Assembly (NCBI GenBank): GCA_963765135.1
Contig: CAVXUX010000004.1
Location: forward strand, 124,001 to 188,000
Direction: 5' to 3'
Length of the DNA stretch: 64,000 nt
DNA from: JACVRW01 sp963765135
GTDB lineage: Bacteria > Actinomycetota > Thermoleophilia > Solirubrobacterales > Thermoleophilaceae
Positions 53,351 to 62,413 of the stretch are shown piece by piece. Made by a program: the position numbers and the translations under genes. The first letter of the stretch is position 1, and every line of letters begins with the position of its first letter. Under the pieces are notes generated by a model that worked only from the letters and a program-made list of their open reading frames with translations, was not told the DNA's origin and made no database searches.

Positions 53351-55810
53351 ATGCCGAAGGTGCCACGCGGCAACGGGAAGTCGCCTTCCGATACGGCGCG
53401 CAAGCCGCCGGCGAAGCGCTCTGGCACGGCGGCGGCGAAGCCGTCCGCCACCACCACGCGGCGAGCGGTCCGGCGCAAGGCCAACGACGGGGCCAAGCCA
53501 GCCGGCAACGGCAACGCCAAGCCGGCCGCGGCCCCCGTCGAGGAGCGCAGCTTCGAGCACCACCCCGTCGACCGGCACAGCGGGCGCGTCCCCGCCGGGC
53601 CCGAGTCCAAGCTCACCGAGGATCAGCGCGTCCTGCTCGGCGACCTGTTCGCGGTGGTCGAGGAGCACGCCGGCGACGCCGCCGAGGAGGTCGACCGCGA
53701 CCTGGTCGAGCGGGCCTTCGTGTTCTCCTGCGAGCGCCACGCCGACCAGCGCCGGGCCAGCGGCGAGGACTTCATCGTGCACCCCGTCGGCGTCGCCAAG
53801 ATCTGCGCCGGCATGCGGCTCGACACCGCCACGCTCTGCGCGGCGCTGCTGCACGACACCGTCGAGGACACCACCGCGTCGCTGGCGGAGGTGGAGGACG
53901 AGTTCGGCGAGCAGGTCGGCGCGCTGGTGGACGGCGTGACCAAGCTGTCCGGCGTCACGTTCCAGAGCCGCGACGATCGCCAGGCCGAGAACTACCGCAA
54001 GATGATGGTCGCGATGGCCCAGGACATCCGGGTCATCCTGATCAAGCTCGCCGATCGCCTGCACAACATGCGCACGATCGGCTCGATGCCGAAGCACAAG
54101 CAGCAGGAGAAGGCGAAGGAGACGCTCGAGATCTTCGCCCCGCTGGCGCACCGGCTCGGCATCCACGCGATCAAGTGGGAGCTGGAGGACCTCGCCTTCG
54201 CGACCCTGCACCCGCGCAAGTACAACGAGATCAAGCAGCTCGTCTCCCAGCAGCGCAGCGAGCGCGAGGGGTACGTGTCGCGCGCGGGCCAGTACCTGCA
54301 GAAGGAGCTCGAGGCGGTCGGCATCGAGGCGGAGATCGCCGGTCGCGCCAAGCACTTCTACTCGATCTACTCGAAGATGACGAAGAAGGGCCGCGAGTTC
54401 AACGAGATCTACGACCTCACGGCGATGCGGGTGCTGGTCGGCTCCGTGAAGGACTGCTACGGCGCGATCGGGGTGATCCACTCGCTCTGGAAGCCGCTGC
54501 CCGGCCGCTTCAAGGACTGGGTCGCGATGCCCAAGTTCAACATGTACCAGGCCCTGCACACGACGGTGATCGGGCCCGAGGGCCGGCCGCTCGAGATCCA
54601 GATCCGCACCCTCGAGATGCACCGCACCGCCGAGTTCGGCGTCGCCGCGCACTGGATCTACAAGGAGGACGGCGGCAAGCCGGTCGAGCAGAAGGTCGAG
54701 TGGCTGCGTCACCTGCTCGACTGGCAGCAGGAGACCAAGGACCCGCAGGAGTTCGCCGAGACGCTCAAGGCCGACCTGTTCGAGGACGAGGTGTTCGTCT
54801 TCACGCCGAAGGGCGAGGTCAAGTCGCTCGCCGGCGGCGCCACCCCGCTCGACTTCGCCTACTCGATCCACACCGACGTCGGCCACCGCTGCGTGGGCGC
54901 CAAGGTCAACGGCAAGATCGTCCCGCTCCACTACGAGCTCCAGTCGGGCGACATCTGCGAGGTGCTGACCTCCAAGAAGGAGCGCGGCCCCTCGCGCGAC
55001 TGGCTCGCGCTCGCCAAGACGACCCGGGCGCAGTCCAAGATCCGCGCCTGGTTCACGCGCGAGCGCCGCGAGGACTCGGAGCGCAGCGGCCGCGAGATCC
55101 TGCACGACAACATGAAGCGCGCCGGCCTGCCGCCCCAGAAGCTGGCCGGCTCGCCGCTGCTCGCGGACGTGATCCGCGAGATGGGCTTCAAGAAGGGCGA
55201 GGATTTCTACATCGCCCTGGGCCAGGCGAAGATCTCGCCGAAGACGGTCACCAGCAAGCTGATGCACCGCCTCAAGGAGGGCGAGGGGGTGGAGCCGGCG
55301 TCGGCGGCCGCCGAGCTGCTCGAGCGGCGCGAGACGCCCAAGAAGACCTCCGCCTCGTCGAGCTTCGGGATCAAGGTCCAGGGCGTGGACGACGTGATGC
55401 TGCGGCTGGCCAAGTGCTGCCGGCCGGTGCCCGGCGACCCGATCGTGGGCTACATCTCGCTCGGCAAGGGCATCACGATCCACCACGAGAGCTGTCCCAA
55501 CTCCCAGGCGCTGATGCGCAACCCCGAGCGCTTCACGAAGGTCGCCTGGGAGGGCGACACCTCGGCGCCGTTCCGGGTCGAGCTGCAGATCGACGGCTGG
55601 GACCGCCACCGCCTGCTCGAGGACATCTCGCGCACCTTCGCGGAAACGGGTATCAACATCCTCGAGGCGCGTTGTACCGTGGTGCACCCGATGGTCAAGA
55701 ACCGCTTCGTCGTCGAGGTGGGGGACACCCAGGGCCTGAAGACATGCATCACCCGGCTGCGCAACATCGACTCCGTGTTCGACGCCTACCGAGTCACGCC
55801 CACGGGCTGA
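53351..55810 (+). CDS. rel: Bifunctional (p)ppGpp synthetase/hydrolase (RelA/SpoT, Rel)
   Basis: 819 residues. A Lys/Pro/Ala-rich N-terminal extension of about 80 residues precedes the HD hydrolase domain (ALLHDTVEDTTASL, IKLADRLHNMRT intact). The synthetase domain follows (YDLTAMRVLVGSVKDCYGAIG, FKDWVAMPKFNMYQALHTTV cut, EIQIRTLEMHRTAEFGVAAHW), then TGS (VFVFTPKGEVKSLAGGATPLDFAYSIHTD cut), helical domain, and a C-terminal ACT domain (VELQIDGWDRHRLLEDI). Both catalytic halves look complete, so it should make and degrade the alarmone. The stop overlaps the CTG start of the next gene. Confidence 0.97.
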   Translation: MPKVPRGNGKSPSDTARKPPAKRSGTAAAKPSATTTRRAVRRKANDGAKPAGNGNAKPAAAPVEERSFEHHPVDRHSGRVPAGPESKLTEDQRVLLGDLFAVVEEHAGDAAEEVDRDLVERAFVFSCERHADQRRASGEDFIVHPVGVAKICAGMRLDTATLCAALLHDTVEDTTASLAEVEDEFGEQVGALVDGVTKLSGVTFQSRDDRQAENYRKMMVAMAQDIRVILIKLADRLHNMRTIGSMPKHKQQEKAKETLEIFAPLAHRLGIHAIKWELEDLAFATLHPRKYNEIKQLVSQQRSEREGYVSRAGQYLQKELEAVGIEAEIAGRAKHFYSIYSKMTKKGREFNEIYDLTAMRVLVGSVKDCYGAIGVIHSLWKPLPGRFKDWVAMPKFNMYQALHTTVIGPEGRPLEIQIRTLEMHRTAEFGVAAHWIYKEDGGKPVEQKVEWLRHLLDWQQETKDPQEFAETLKADLFEDEVFVFTPKGEVKSLAGGATPLDFAYSIHTDVGHRCVGAKVNGKIVPLHYELQSGDICEVLTSKKERGPSRDWLALAKTTRAQSKIRAWFTRERREDSERSGREILHDNMKRAGLPPQKLAGSPLLADVIREMGFKKGEDFYIALGQAKISPKTVTSKLMHRLKEGEGVEPASAAAELLERRETPKKTSASSSFGIKVQGVDDVMLRLAKCCRPVPGDPIVGYISLGKGITIHHESCPNSQALMRNPERFTKVAWEGDTSAPFRVELQIDGWDRHRLLEDISRTFAETGINILEARCTVVHPMVKNRFVVEVGDTQGLKTCITRLRNIDSVFDAYRVTPTG

Positions 55811-56871
55811 TCCTCGCGCTGCTGGCCGGGCTCGCGTTCGGCGCGGCGCCTGCCTCCGCGCAGCCGCCCTGCGGCGAGACGATCACACAGGACACCACGC
55901 TCACGGCGGACCTGGATTGCGGGGACGACCCCTTGGTGATCGGCGCCCCGGGCATCACGCTCGACCTCGGCGGGCACAGCGTCGGCGGGGTCGAGGGATA
56001 CAGGATCGTCAACCAAGGCCACGACGACGTCACGATCCGCAACGGCACGATCTCCAGCGACGGCGGCACGATCCTGCTGTCGGGCGTCAGCGGCAACCTG
56101 GTGCGCGACATCGACCACGAGGGCCTGATCAAGGGCTTCCTGGTGGAGGACTCGCACCACAACCGGTTCGTGCACAACAAGGTGGAAAGCGTCACCTTCG
56201 GGGTGTCGGGATCCCACAACGTGATCGCTCACAACCTGGTCACCCAGTACGAGAGCGTGCTCGTTGTCGACGGGGACGACAACCGCATCGTCGACAACGT
56301 CGTCTGGGGCGGGTTCCAAGGCACCTCCTTGGGCCTCAGCGGCGACCGCAACCAGGTGCGCCGCAACGTGTTCCTCAACCAGGCCCTGTGGGTGGTGTCG
56401 CTCACGAACGCGAACGACACCGACTTCGTCGCCAACACGATCGGCGCGAGCGGCAGCTTCGCTCGAGCGGTCGGCGTCAGCATCGAGGACTCGAGCCGCA
56501 ATCGCTTCGTCGGCAACTCGGTGTTCGCGGTCGTGGATGGCTTCGACCTGCACTCCGGCGCCGACAACGTGTTCCGCGGCAACGACGTCTCTGGCGTGCC
56601 GGTCGACAACGAGCCATACATCCCGTACGTCCCCGACGGCTTCGCGATCGCGGCGGGGGCAACGGGCACGCTCCTGCGCGACAACACGGTGCGCGGCTTC
56701 GACGACGACGGCATCGACGTCGACGCACCCGGCACGCGCGTCAAGGGCAACACCGCGGACGACAACGGCGACCTCGGCATCGAGGCCGTGCCCGGGATCA
56801 TCGACCTGGGCGGCAACAGCGCCGGCGGGAACGGCAACCCGCTGCAGTGCCTGAACGTCGCCTGCGGCTAG
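55807..56871 (+). CDS. Secreted right-handed parallel beta-helix protein, probable CTG start
   Basis: About 354 residues. After the rel stop the frame reads LILALLAGLAFGAAPASAQ, a signal peptide, with no ATG, GTG or TTG nearby. CTG at 55807 shares four bases (CTGA) with the stop of rel. The body is a ladder of 20-25-residue rungs rich in Asn and Asp (HHNRFVHNKVESVTFGVSGS, DDNRIVDNVVWGG, NRFVGNSVFAVVDGFDLHSG), the pattern of pectate-lyase-like or NosD-like beta-helices. No catalytic residues identified. Probably polysaccharide-binding or -cleaving surface protein. Confidence 0.82.
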   Translation: MILALLAGLAFGAAPASAQPPCGETITQDTTLTADLDCGDDPLVIGAPGITLDLGGHSVGGVEGYRIVNQGHDDVTIRNGTISSDGGTILLSGVSGNLVRDIDHEGLIKGFLVEDSHHNRFVHNKVESVTFGVSGSHNVIAHNLVTQYESVLVVDGDDNRIVDNVVWGGFQGTSLGLSGDRNQVRRNVFLNQALWVVSLTNANDTDFVANTIGASGSFARAVGVSIEDSSRNRFVGNSVFAVVDGFDLHSGADNVFRGNDVSGVPVDNEPYIPYVPDGFAIAAGATGTLLRDNTVRGFDDDGIDVDAPGTRVKGNTADDNGDLGIEAVPGIIDLGGNSAGGNGNPLQCLNVACG

Positions 56872-57857
56872 GACACGGCCAGCAGCGCGCCCGGCACCGC
56901 TGAGAACTCGATCTCGCCGAACTCGCCGATGTAGTCGCCGTCCACCTGCACCGGGAAGGGGCGCTCGTCGATGGCCTCCACCCGCAGCGAGGCCAGCTCG
57001 CCCAGGCTCTCGACCTGGCGGTGGCGCAGCACGGTCTTCGCGCGGCCCGAGAGCAGGCGCGGCACGAGCGTCGGCAGCTCCAGCAGCGTGGTGCTTTTCA
57101 GCACCGCCGCGCCCAGCGAGCCGCTCGTCAGCCCGGCGCCGGAGGCGACCCGGATCGGGCGCTTGCGGAAGTACGTGAACGGGTCGGAGTTCTGCACGAT
57201 CACCGTGACGCCCTCCTGCGTCCGCCCGCCCGCGTGCACCCGCACGTGGGGCGGCTTGACGAGGTAGTGGCGCGTGAAGATGTCGACGGCGGCGTAGGCG
57301 TAGTACCAGCTGCCGTACTTCGCCTTGCGCAGGGGGTGGCGATCCACGCGCTCCACCACCGAGGCGTCGAGGCCGACGCCCGAGGCGAACACGAAGTGCC
57401 GCCCGCCCGCGCGACCCAGGTCCACGCGGAAGGGGTGGAACTCGTCGGCCATCCGCAGCAGGTGCTCGGTCGCGTCGACCACGTCGTTGGGGATCCCCAG
57501 CGTGCGCGCCCAGACGTTGGTAGACCCGCCCGGCAGCGCTGTCAGCGGAGTCTCCGAACCGACCAGCCCGTTGGCGGCCTCGTTGACGGTGCCGTCGCCG
57601 CCGAACGCCACCACCACGTCGTAGCCCTCGCGGGCGGCCTCGCGTGTGATCTGCGTGGCGTGGTCGCGCTTCTCGGTGTCGATCGCCTCGACCGAGTAGC
57701 GCGACTGGAGCGCGTACACGACCAGGTTGCGCAGCCGGTCCGAGACCGTGGTCGCGTACGGGTTGACGATGACCAGCATGCGCCGCTTGGGCGTGCGGTC
57801 CGGCAGGAGGCGCTCGGCTAGCTCCTCCGCGCGCTCCAACGCGGTCTCGGCGGACAC
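56868..57857 (-). CDS. Diacylglycerol/sphingoid-type lipid kinase
   Basis: 329 residues from GTG 57857. DAGK catalytic domain: RRMLVIVNPYATTVSDRL, VVVAFGGDGTVNEAANGL (GGDGT nucleotide motif), TALPGGSTNVWARTLGIP, ASGVGLDASVVERVD. The C-terminal YegS-like lobe ends FPVQVDGDYIGEFGEIEF. It phosphorylates a lipid hydroxyl in membrane lipid metabolism. It lies 11 bases after the MBL gene, likely one transcript. Its 3' end overlaps the convergent beta-helix gene by four bases. Confidence 0.92.
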   Translation of the reverse strand: MSAETALERAEELAERLLPDRTPKRRMLVIVNPYATTVSDRLRNLVVYALQSRYSVEAIDTEKRDHATQITREAAREGYDVVVAFGGDGTVNEAANGLVGSETPLTALPGGSTNVWARTLGIPNDVVDATEHLLRMADEFHPFRVDLGRAGGRHFVFASGVGLDASVVERVDRHPLRKAKYGSWYYAYAAVDIFTRHYLVKPPHVRVHAGGRTQEGVTVIVQNSDPFTYFRKRPIRVASGAGLTSGSLGAAVLKSTTLLELPTLVPRLLSGRAKTVLRHRQVESLGELASLRVEAIDERPFPVQVDGDYIGEFGEIEFSAVPGALLAVS

Positions 57858-57868
57858 GCTCGCAGAGG

Positions 57869-58903
57869 CTACCCGGTCCCCTGCGCAGCCGGCCGAGCCG
57901 GCTGCTTCGGGCCTCGCGCTTCGAAAACGACGATGCCCTCGCGCTCGGTCTCTTGCACGCGCCCCTCGTTGGCGAGCACGTCGAGGTGGCCGAGCACCTC
58001 TGACAGCGTCAGGTACGCCTGCGTGACGGCGATGTTGCCCCACAGCGCCTGGGCGATCTCGTAGGCGGAGCGCGGTCGCTCGGCGAGCAGGCGGTGGATC
58101 TTGTCGGCGCGCCGGCGGTGCAGAACGAAGCGCTGGTCGATCAGCGCGCGGTGGTCGGTGATCGGGTCGCCGTGACCGGGCAGCACCAGCTCCGCGTCCA
58201 TCTCGCGCGTTGCCGCGAGCGACTCGAGGTAGTGCACGAGCGCCTGCGGGCGCTGGTTGGAGCCGTCTCGCGGTCGCGTGATCAGCGGGTTCGACGAGAT
58301 GTGTCCGAGCAGGTGGTCGGCCGCGATCAGGATGCGGCGCTCGCGGTCGTGGAAGACCGTGTCGGTGGGGGAGTGGCCCGGGCGGTGGTGCACGTGGAGG
58401 GTGCGGTCGCGCAGCTCGAGCGCCTCGCCGTCGCCCAGCGGCCGCGTGACCTCCACCCGCGCGCCCCAGGCACGAAACGCGCGCGAGACCGACTGCAGCG
58501 CGGCGACCACGTCCTCGGCGATGCCGTTGCGCAGCATGATGTCGCGGGCGAAGTCGTCATCGGCCTGGGCCTCGTCCGAGAAGTTGGCCATGAACGGGAT
58601 CGCGGCGTCGAGCGCCGCGACCTCGGCGCCCGAGTGCGAGGCAACCAGCGAGACCAGTCCGAGATGGTCGATGTGCTGGTGGGTGACGATCACCAGCTCG
58701 ATGTCCTCGAGCGAGTGGCCCAGCCCGGCGATGCCGCGCTGCAGCTCGTCGAAGGACGTGCCCGAGTTGGGGCCGGCGTCCACCAGCGTCAACGGCTCGT
58801 CCTCGATCAGGTAGACGTTCACCCGCCCGACCGCGAACGGGGTCGGGATCGCGAGCCGGTGGATGCCCGCTTCGGTGGCGGGGGCGAAGGGGTCGTCGGA
58901 CAC
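57869..58903 (-). CDS. Metallo-beta-lactamase-fold hydrolase
   Basis: 344 residues from GTG 58903. Metal site THQHIDHLG (HxHxDH), HRPGHSPTD, AADHLLG and LPGHGDPI. The C-terminal 75 residues form a winged-helix-like tail (AYEIAQALWGN, AYLTLSEVLGHLDVLANEGRV), as in the LACTB2/MBL-C subgroup. Substrate open: thioester, lactone or RNA are all known in the fold. TAGGGT nine bases before GTG is a possible -10. Confidence 0.88.
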   Translation of the reverse strand: MSDDPFAPATEAGIHRLAIPTPFAVGRVNVYLIEDEPLTLVDAGPNSGTSFDELQRGIAGLGHSLEDIELVIVTHQHIDHLGLVSLVASHSGAEVAALDAAIPFMANFSDEAQADDDFARDIMLRNGIAEDVVAALQSVSRAFRAWGARVEVTRPLGDGEALELRDRTLHVHHRPGHSPTDTVFHDRERRILIAADHLLGHISSNPLITRPRDGSNQRPQALVHYLESLAATREMDAELVLPGHGDPITDHRALIDQRFVLHRRRADKIHRLLAERPRSAYEIAQALWGNIAVTQAYLTLSEVLGHLDVLANEGRVQETEREGIVVFEARGPKQPARPAAQGTG

Positions 58904-58968
58904 GGAGCCGAGACCCTACTCACAGGACGTTCACGTTCGGCGCGGCCGAATCGGGCACCGTCCACGAG

Positions 58969-59517
58969 GTGCACGCACGCCTGATCGCGGGCTTCGCGCT
59001 GATCGGCGCCCTCGCGGGCGGCTCGCTCGCGGCCGTCGGCGAACGCGACTACCGCGCGCACGCCTACGTGATCCGCGTGCCGCCGGCCTACGGCACGAAG
59101 TCCGGCCTGACGATCGCGCGCAGCGACCCAGTTCTGCTGCGAGCGCTGCGTCTGGCCGGCGCTCGGCCGGCGCGCTCGCCGGACTGGCTGCGCCGCCACT
59201 CCAAGGTCACGCTCACCGGCCGCGGCGACTTCGCGGTCTCGGTGGCCGCCCCGGGCCACGACGAGGCGATCGCTCTCGCCACCGCCCACGCGAAGGCGAT
59301 CAAGCGCGCGCTGCCTGCGCAGCGGGGCCTCCACACGATCGGGCGCGGGGCGCGGCGCGCCCGGCGCGCACCGAGCCCGCTGGCGTGGGCGCTGCTCGGC
59401 GCCGCGGGGGGCCTCTGGCTGGGGGTGGCAGCGGCGATCGTCAGGAGCGGATCAGCGCGAGCACCTCGTCGCGCTTCTCCTCCATGTGCGCCTGCGACAC
59501 GAGCGACTCCAGGTTGA
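58969..59517 (+). CDS. Small protein with terminal membrane helices, short Wzz-like layout
   Basis: 182 residues from GTG 58969. Membrane helix at about 5-24 (IAGFALIGALAGGSLAAVG), then about 110 external residues (YRAHAYVIRVPPAYGTKSGLTIARSDPVLLRALRLAG cut short), a second helix near 137-158 and a basic end. The two-helix, extracytoplasmic-domain layout and SDPVLLRAL motif recall short polysaccharide co-polymerase (Wzz) domains; not proven. The last 77 bases overlap the convergent phosphomannomutase gene. Confidence 0.65.
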   Translation: MHARLIAGFALIGALAGGSLAAVGERDYRAHAYVIRVPPAYGTKSGLTIARSDPVLLRALRLAGARPARSPDWLRRHSKVTLTGRGDFAVSVAAPGHDEAIALATAHAKAIKRALPAQRGLHTIGRGARRARRAPSPLAWALLGAAGGLWLGVAAAIVRSGSARAPRRASPPCAPATRATPG

Positions 59518-60811
59518 GCCGCAGCAGCGGCTCGGTATTCGAGGGCCGCACGTTGAAGTGCCAGTCGTCGTAGTCGATCGAGATCCCGTCGAGGCGGCCC
59601 AGCTCGCCGTCGGAGTAGCGCTCGACGATCTCCTCCATCTTGGCCTCCTGGTCGGCCACCTCGGAGTTGATCTCGCCGGAGATGAAGTAGCGCGAGCGCA
59701 GCGGCTCGAGCAGCTCAGAGATCCGCTTTCCCGCAACCGACACCAGCTCGAGGATCAGCAGCGCCGGGATCGTGCCGGAATCGGCGCAGTAGAAGTCGCG
59801 GAAGTAGTAGTGGCCCGACACCTCGCCGCCGAACGCGGCACCGGTCTCGCGCATGCGCGTCTTGAAGAACGCGTGGCCGACGCGGTTGACCTCGGCGGTC
59901 CCGCCGGAGCGCTCGACCACGTCGCGCACCGCACGCGAGGCGCGCACGTCGTAGAGCACGGTCGCGCCCGGCTCCTTGCGCAGCAGCGCCTCGGCGAGCA
60001 GCGCGGTGAGGAAGTCGCCGGCCACGAACTCGCCGGTGTCGTCGATGAAGAAGCAGCGGTCGGCGTCGCCGTCCCAGGCAATGCCCAGATCCGCTCCGCT
60101 CTCGCGCACGCGGTCGATGATGAACTGCCGGTTCTCCTCGAGCAGCGGGTTGGGCTCGTGGTCGGGGAACTCGCCGTTCGGCTCCCAGTAGGTCTCGATC
60201 CGGTCGAGCGGGAAGGTCCTCAGCAGCGGACCGACCATCGGCCCGGCCATGCCGTTGCCGCCGTCGAGCACGACCCGCATCGAACCCACGCGCGAGGAGT
60301 CGATGTACCCCAGAGCGGCTTCGCGGAACGCCTCGGCCACATCCTCGTGCTCGATGGCGCCGGGTTGCGCGACCGGGTCGCCGGGCTCCCCGGCGGTGAC
60401 GATGTCGCGCAGCTCGCCGATGCCCGAGTCGCCCGACAGGGCGAGGGCGCCGCGCTTGACGAGCTTGGCCCCGGTGTAGCCCTTCGGGTTGTGGGAGGCG
60501 GTGCACATCAGACCGCCGTCGAGGCCCCGCGAGCCGACCGTCCAGTAGAGCATCTCGGTGCCGACCATCCCGACGTCGAGCACGTCGGCGCCCTCGTCGG
60601 CGATACCGCGGGCGTAGGCCTCGGCCATGGACGGCGCGGACAGGCGCATGTCACGGCCGAGCCCCACGCGCAGCTCGGAGGGCGGCGGGCCCTGCAGATC
60701 GGAGAGCACGCGGGCAAAGCCGCGCCCGATCCGGTACGCGAGCCGCTCGTCCATCTGGTCCGGATAGAGGCCGCGGACGTCGTAGGCCTTGAAGATCGAG
60801 GGGTCGACCAC
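59441..60811 (-). CDS. manB: Phosphomannomutase/phosphoglucomutase
   Basis: 456 residues from GTG 60811. Alpha-D-phosphohexomutase: catalytic phosphoserine S106 in TASHNPK, metal loop DGDADR (D247, D249, D251), sugar loop GGEVSGHYYFRD, phosphate loop NVRPSNTEPLLRLN. It interconverts hexose 1- and 6-phosphates, feeding GDP-mannose and glycan synthesis such as the cluster at 34.7-44.0 kb. The gene symbol is by family. Confidence 0.93.
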   Translation of the reverse strand: MVDPSIFKAYDVRGLYPDQMDERLAYRIGRGFARVLSDLQGPPPSELRVGLGRDMRLSAPSMAEAYARGIADEGADVLDVGMVGTEMLYWTVGSRGLDGGLMCTASHNPKGYTGAKLVKRGALALSGDSGIGELRDIVTAGEPGDPVAQPGAIEHEDVAEAFREAALGYIDSSRVGSMRVVLDGGNGMAGPMVGPLLRTFPLDRIETYWEPNGEFPDHEPNPLLEENRQFIIDRVRESGADLGIAWDGDADRCFFIDDTGEFVAGDFLTALLAEALLRKEPGATVLYDVRASRAVRDVVERSGGTAEVNRVGHAFFKTRMRETGAAFGGEVSGHYYFRDFYCADSGTIPALLILELVSVAGKRISELLEPLRSRYFISGEINSEVADQEAKMEEIVERYSDGELGRLDGISIDYDDWHFNVRPSNTEPLLRLNLESLVSQAHMEEKRDEVLALIRS

Positions 60812-60819
60812 GGCGCGGG

Positions 60820-60825
60820 AGCCTA
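60820..60825 (-). promoter_or_regulatory. Phosphomannomutase promoter -10 element, probably leaderless
   Basis: The complement reads TAGGCT, eight bases before GTG 60811; it overlaps the stop codon of the upstream oxidoreductase gene. Confidence 0.4.
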
Positions 60826-61764
60826 GGCCACTGCCGGCGCCACCACGCGCCCGAGCTGCTCCACGGTCCCGAGCTCCCGGTGCAGCAGGTGCTGGGCCAT
60901 GATGCGCTCGACGCCGGCCGCCTCCAGCGCGCGCAGCCGCTCGATGTTCTCGTCGAGCGTCCCGGCGAGCGAGCTATCCCGCTGCTCGGCGAGGAAGGTC
61001 TCCGGGTCGGTGTCCTGCCCCTGCCACTTCGCGAGCTGGCCGGCCCGGTCCACCAGCTCGGCCCGGTCGGCGCCCGCCAGCCACCCGGTCATCAACGTCA
61101 GCGGTATCGGCTCACGGCCCTCGCGCTCGCACGCCTCGTCGAGCTGGGCTCGGAGCGCGGCGCATTCCTCAGCCGTCTTGCTGACCGTGTTGTACTCGTC
61201 CGCGAAGCGCGCGGCCAACCGGATGCTGCGCGGGCCGCCCCGCCCGCCGACGATCAGGTGCGGCCGCTGCACCGGCTTGGGGCGGGCGTCGAGGTCCACT
61301 GTCCGGTAGTGCTCGCCCTCGAAGCTCACCGGCCCCTCGGCCCATTGCCGTGGGATCAGCTCCAGCTGCTCGGCGAAGCGGTCCATGCGCTCGCCCATCG
61401 GCGGGAACGGGAACCCGTACGCGGCGTGCTCGGCCTCGTTCCAGCCGGTGCCCAGCCCGAGCTCCACGCGGCCGCCGCCGGAGACGTGGTCGACGGTCGT
61501 CACGAGCTTCGCCAGCTCGGAGGGGTGCCGGAAGGTGGCGGGGGAGACGAGCGTGCCGAGCCGCAGCGTGCTGGTCACGGCGGCGAGCGCCGACAGCGTC
61601 GCCCAGGCGTCCAGCGAGCCCCGCTCGCGCATGCCGAACACCGACAGGTAGTGGTCCGAGCGGAACAGCGTCTCGACCCCGTGCTCCTCGCAGGCGCCCG
61701 CGAGCGCCTGCCAGTCCTCCCAGGTGACGTCCTCCTGGCCCTCGATCATCAGCGCGACCCTCAG
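60823..61764 (-). CDS. LLM-class F420-dependent oxidoreductase, CTG start
   Basis: About 313 residues. The ATG at 61749 would begin at MIEGQEDVTW and lose the first TIM-barrel strand. Five codons upstream, CTG at 61764 gives LRVALMIEGQEDVTW, matching the usual MR(x)3MIEGQ start of this subfamily. It shares four bases (CTGA) with the stop of the preceding gene. Other motifs: FRSDHYLSV, LGTLVSPATFRHP, VELGLGTGWNEAEH, LIVGGRGGPRSIRLAARFADEYN. Substrate unknown. It is followed closely by the phosphomannomutase gene. Confidence 0.9.
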   Translation of the reverse strand: MRVALMIEGQEDVTWEDWQALAGACEEHGVETLFRSDHYLSVFGMRERGSLDAWATLSALAAVTSTLRLGTLVSPATFRHPSELAKLVTTVDHVSGGGRVELGLGTGWNEAEHAAYGFPFPPMGERMDRFAEQLELIPRQWAEGPVSFEGEHYRTVDLDARPKPVQRPHLIVGGRGGPRSIRLAARFADEYNTVSKTAEECAALRAQLDEACEREGREPIPLTLMTGWLAGADRAELVDRAGQLAKWQGQDTDPETFLAEQRDSSLAGTLDENIERLRALEAAGVERIMAQHLLHRELGTVEQLGRVVAPAVA

Positions 61765-62411
61765 GGGAGCATCCTCGCCAGTGACTCCTCGATCGGGTCG
61801 TCGCCACCGACCACGTAGATCATCAGGCGCGCCGAGCGCGGCTCGTGCAGCACCGCCGCCAGCACCGCTGCCACGTCGTGGCGCGTGACCTCTGCGCGGA
61901 TCGGCTCGGCCTGGATGCGCACCCTGCCGGTCGCCGGGTCGTCGGTCAGACTGCCGGGTCGCACGACCGTCCAGTCGCGGTCGCTCTGGACCACCGCCGC
62001 GTCGGCCTCAGCCTTCGCGCGCAGGTAGACGCTGAAGACGTCATCGTCGTCCGGTGGGCTTTCGGCCCCCACCGAGCTGACGATGACGTACCGGGTGACG
62101 CCTGCTGAGACCGCCGCGTCAAGCAGCTTGATCGCCCCGTCGCGATCCATCGTCAGCTTCCGCTCGGCGCCGCTGCCCGGTCCGGCGCCGGCCGCGAAGA
62201 CGACGGCATCGGCGCCGCCGATCGCCTCGGCCAGGGCGGCGGTTGACGCGCTCTCGATGTCGCAGACGACCGGCTCGGCGCCGTCCGCTCGCAGATCGTC
62301 CGCGTGCTCGGGGTTGCGGATCAGGCCGCGCACACGGTCGCCGCGGTTGGCCAGCAGCCGCGCCAGGCGCCGCGCCACCTGCCCGTGCCCGCCTGCGATC
62401 GCGACGTCCAC
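61761..62411 (-). CDS. NAD(P)-binding SDR-like protein (NmrA/YwnB type)
   Basis: 216 residues from GTG 62411. Rossmann motif VAIAGGHGQVARRLARLLANRGDRV cut to AGGHGQVARRL, then RGLIRNPEHADDL, AVVFAAGAGPGSG, YVIVSSVGAESP, WTVVRPGSLTDDP. An atypical SDR without the YxxxK of oxidoreductases, so it may bind rather than turn over NADP(H). It starts two bases after the CorA stop. Confidence 0.86.
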   Translation of the reverse strand: MDVAIAGGHGQVARRLARLLANRGDRVRGLIRNPEHADDLRADGAEPVVCDIESASTAALAEAIGGADAVVFAAGAGPGSGAERKLTMDRDGAIKLLDAAVSAGVTRYVIVSSVGAESPPDDDDVFSVYLRAKAEADAAVVQSDRDWTVVRPGSLTDDPATGRVRIQAEPIRAEVTRHDVAAVLAAVLHEPRSARLMIYVVGGDDPIEESLARMLP

Positions 62412-62413
62412 GA

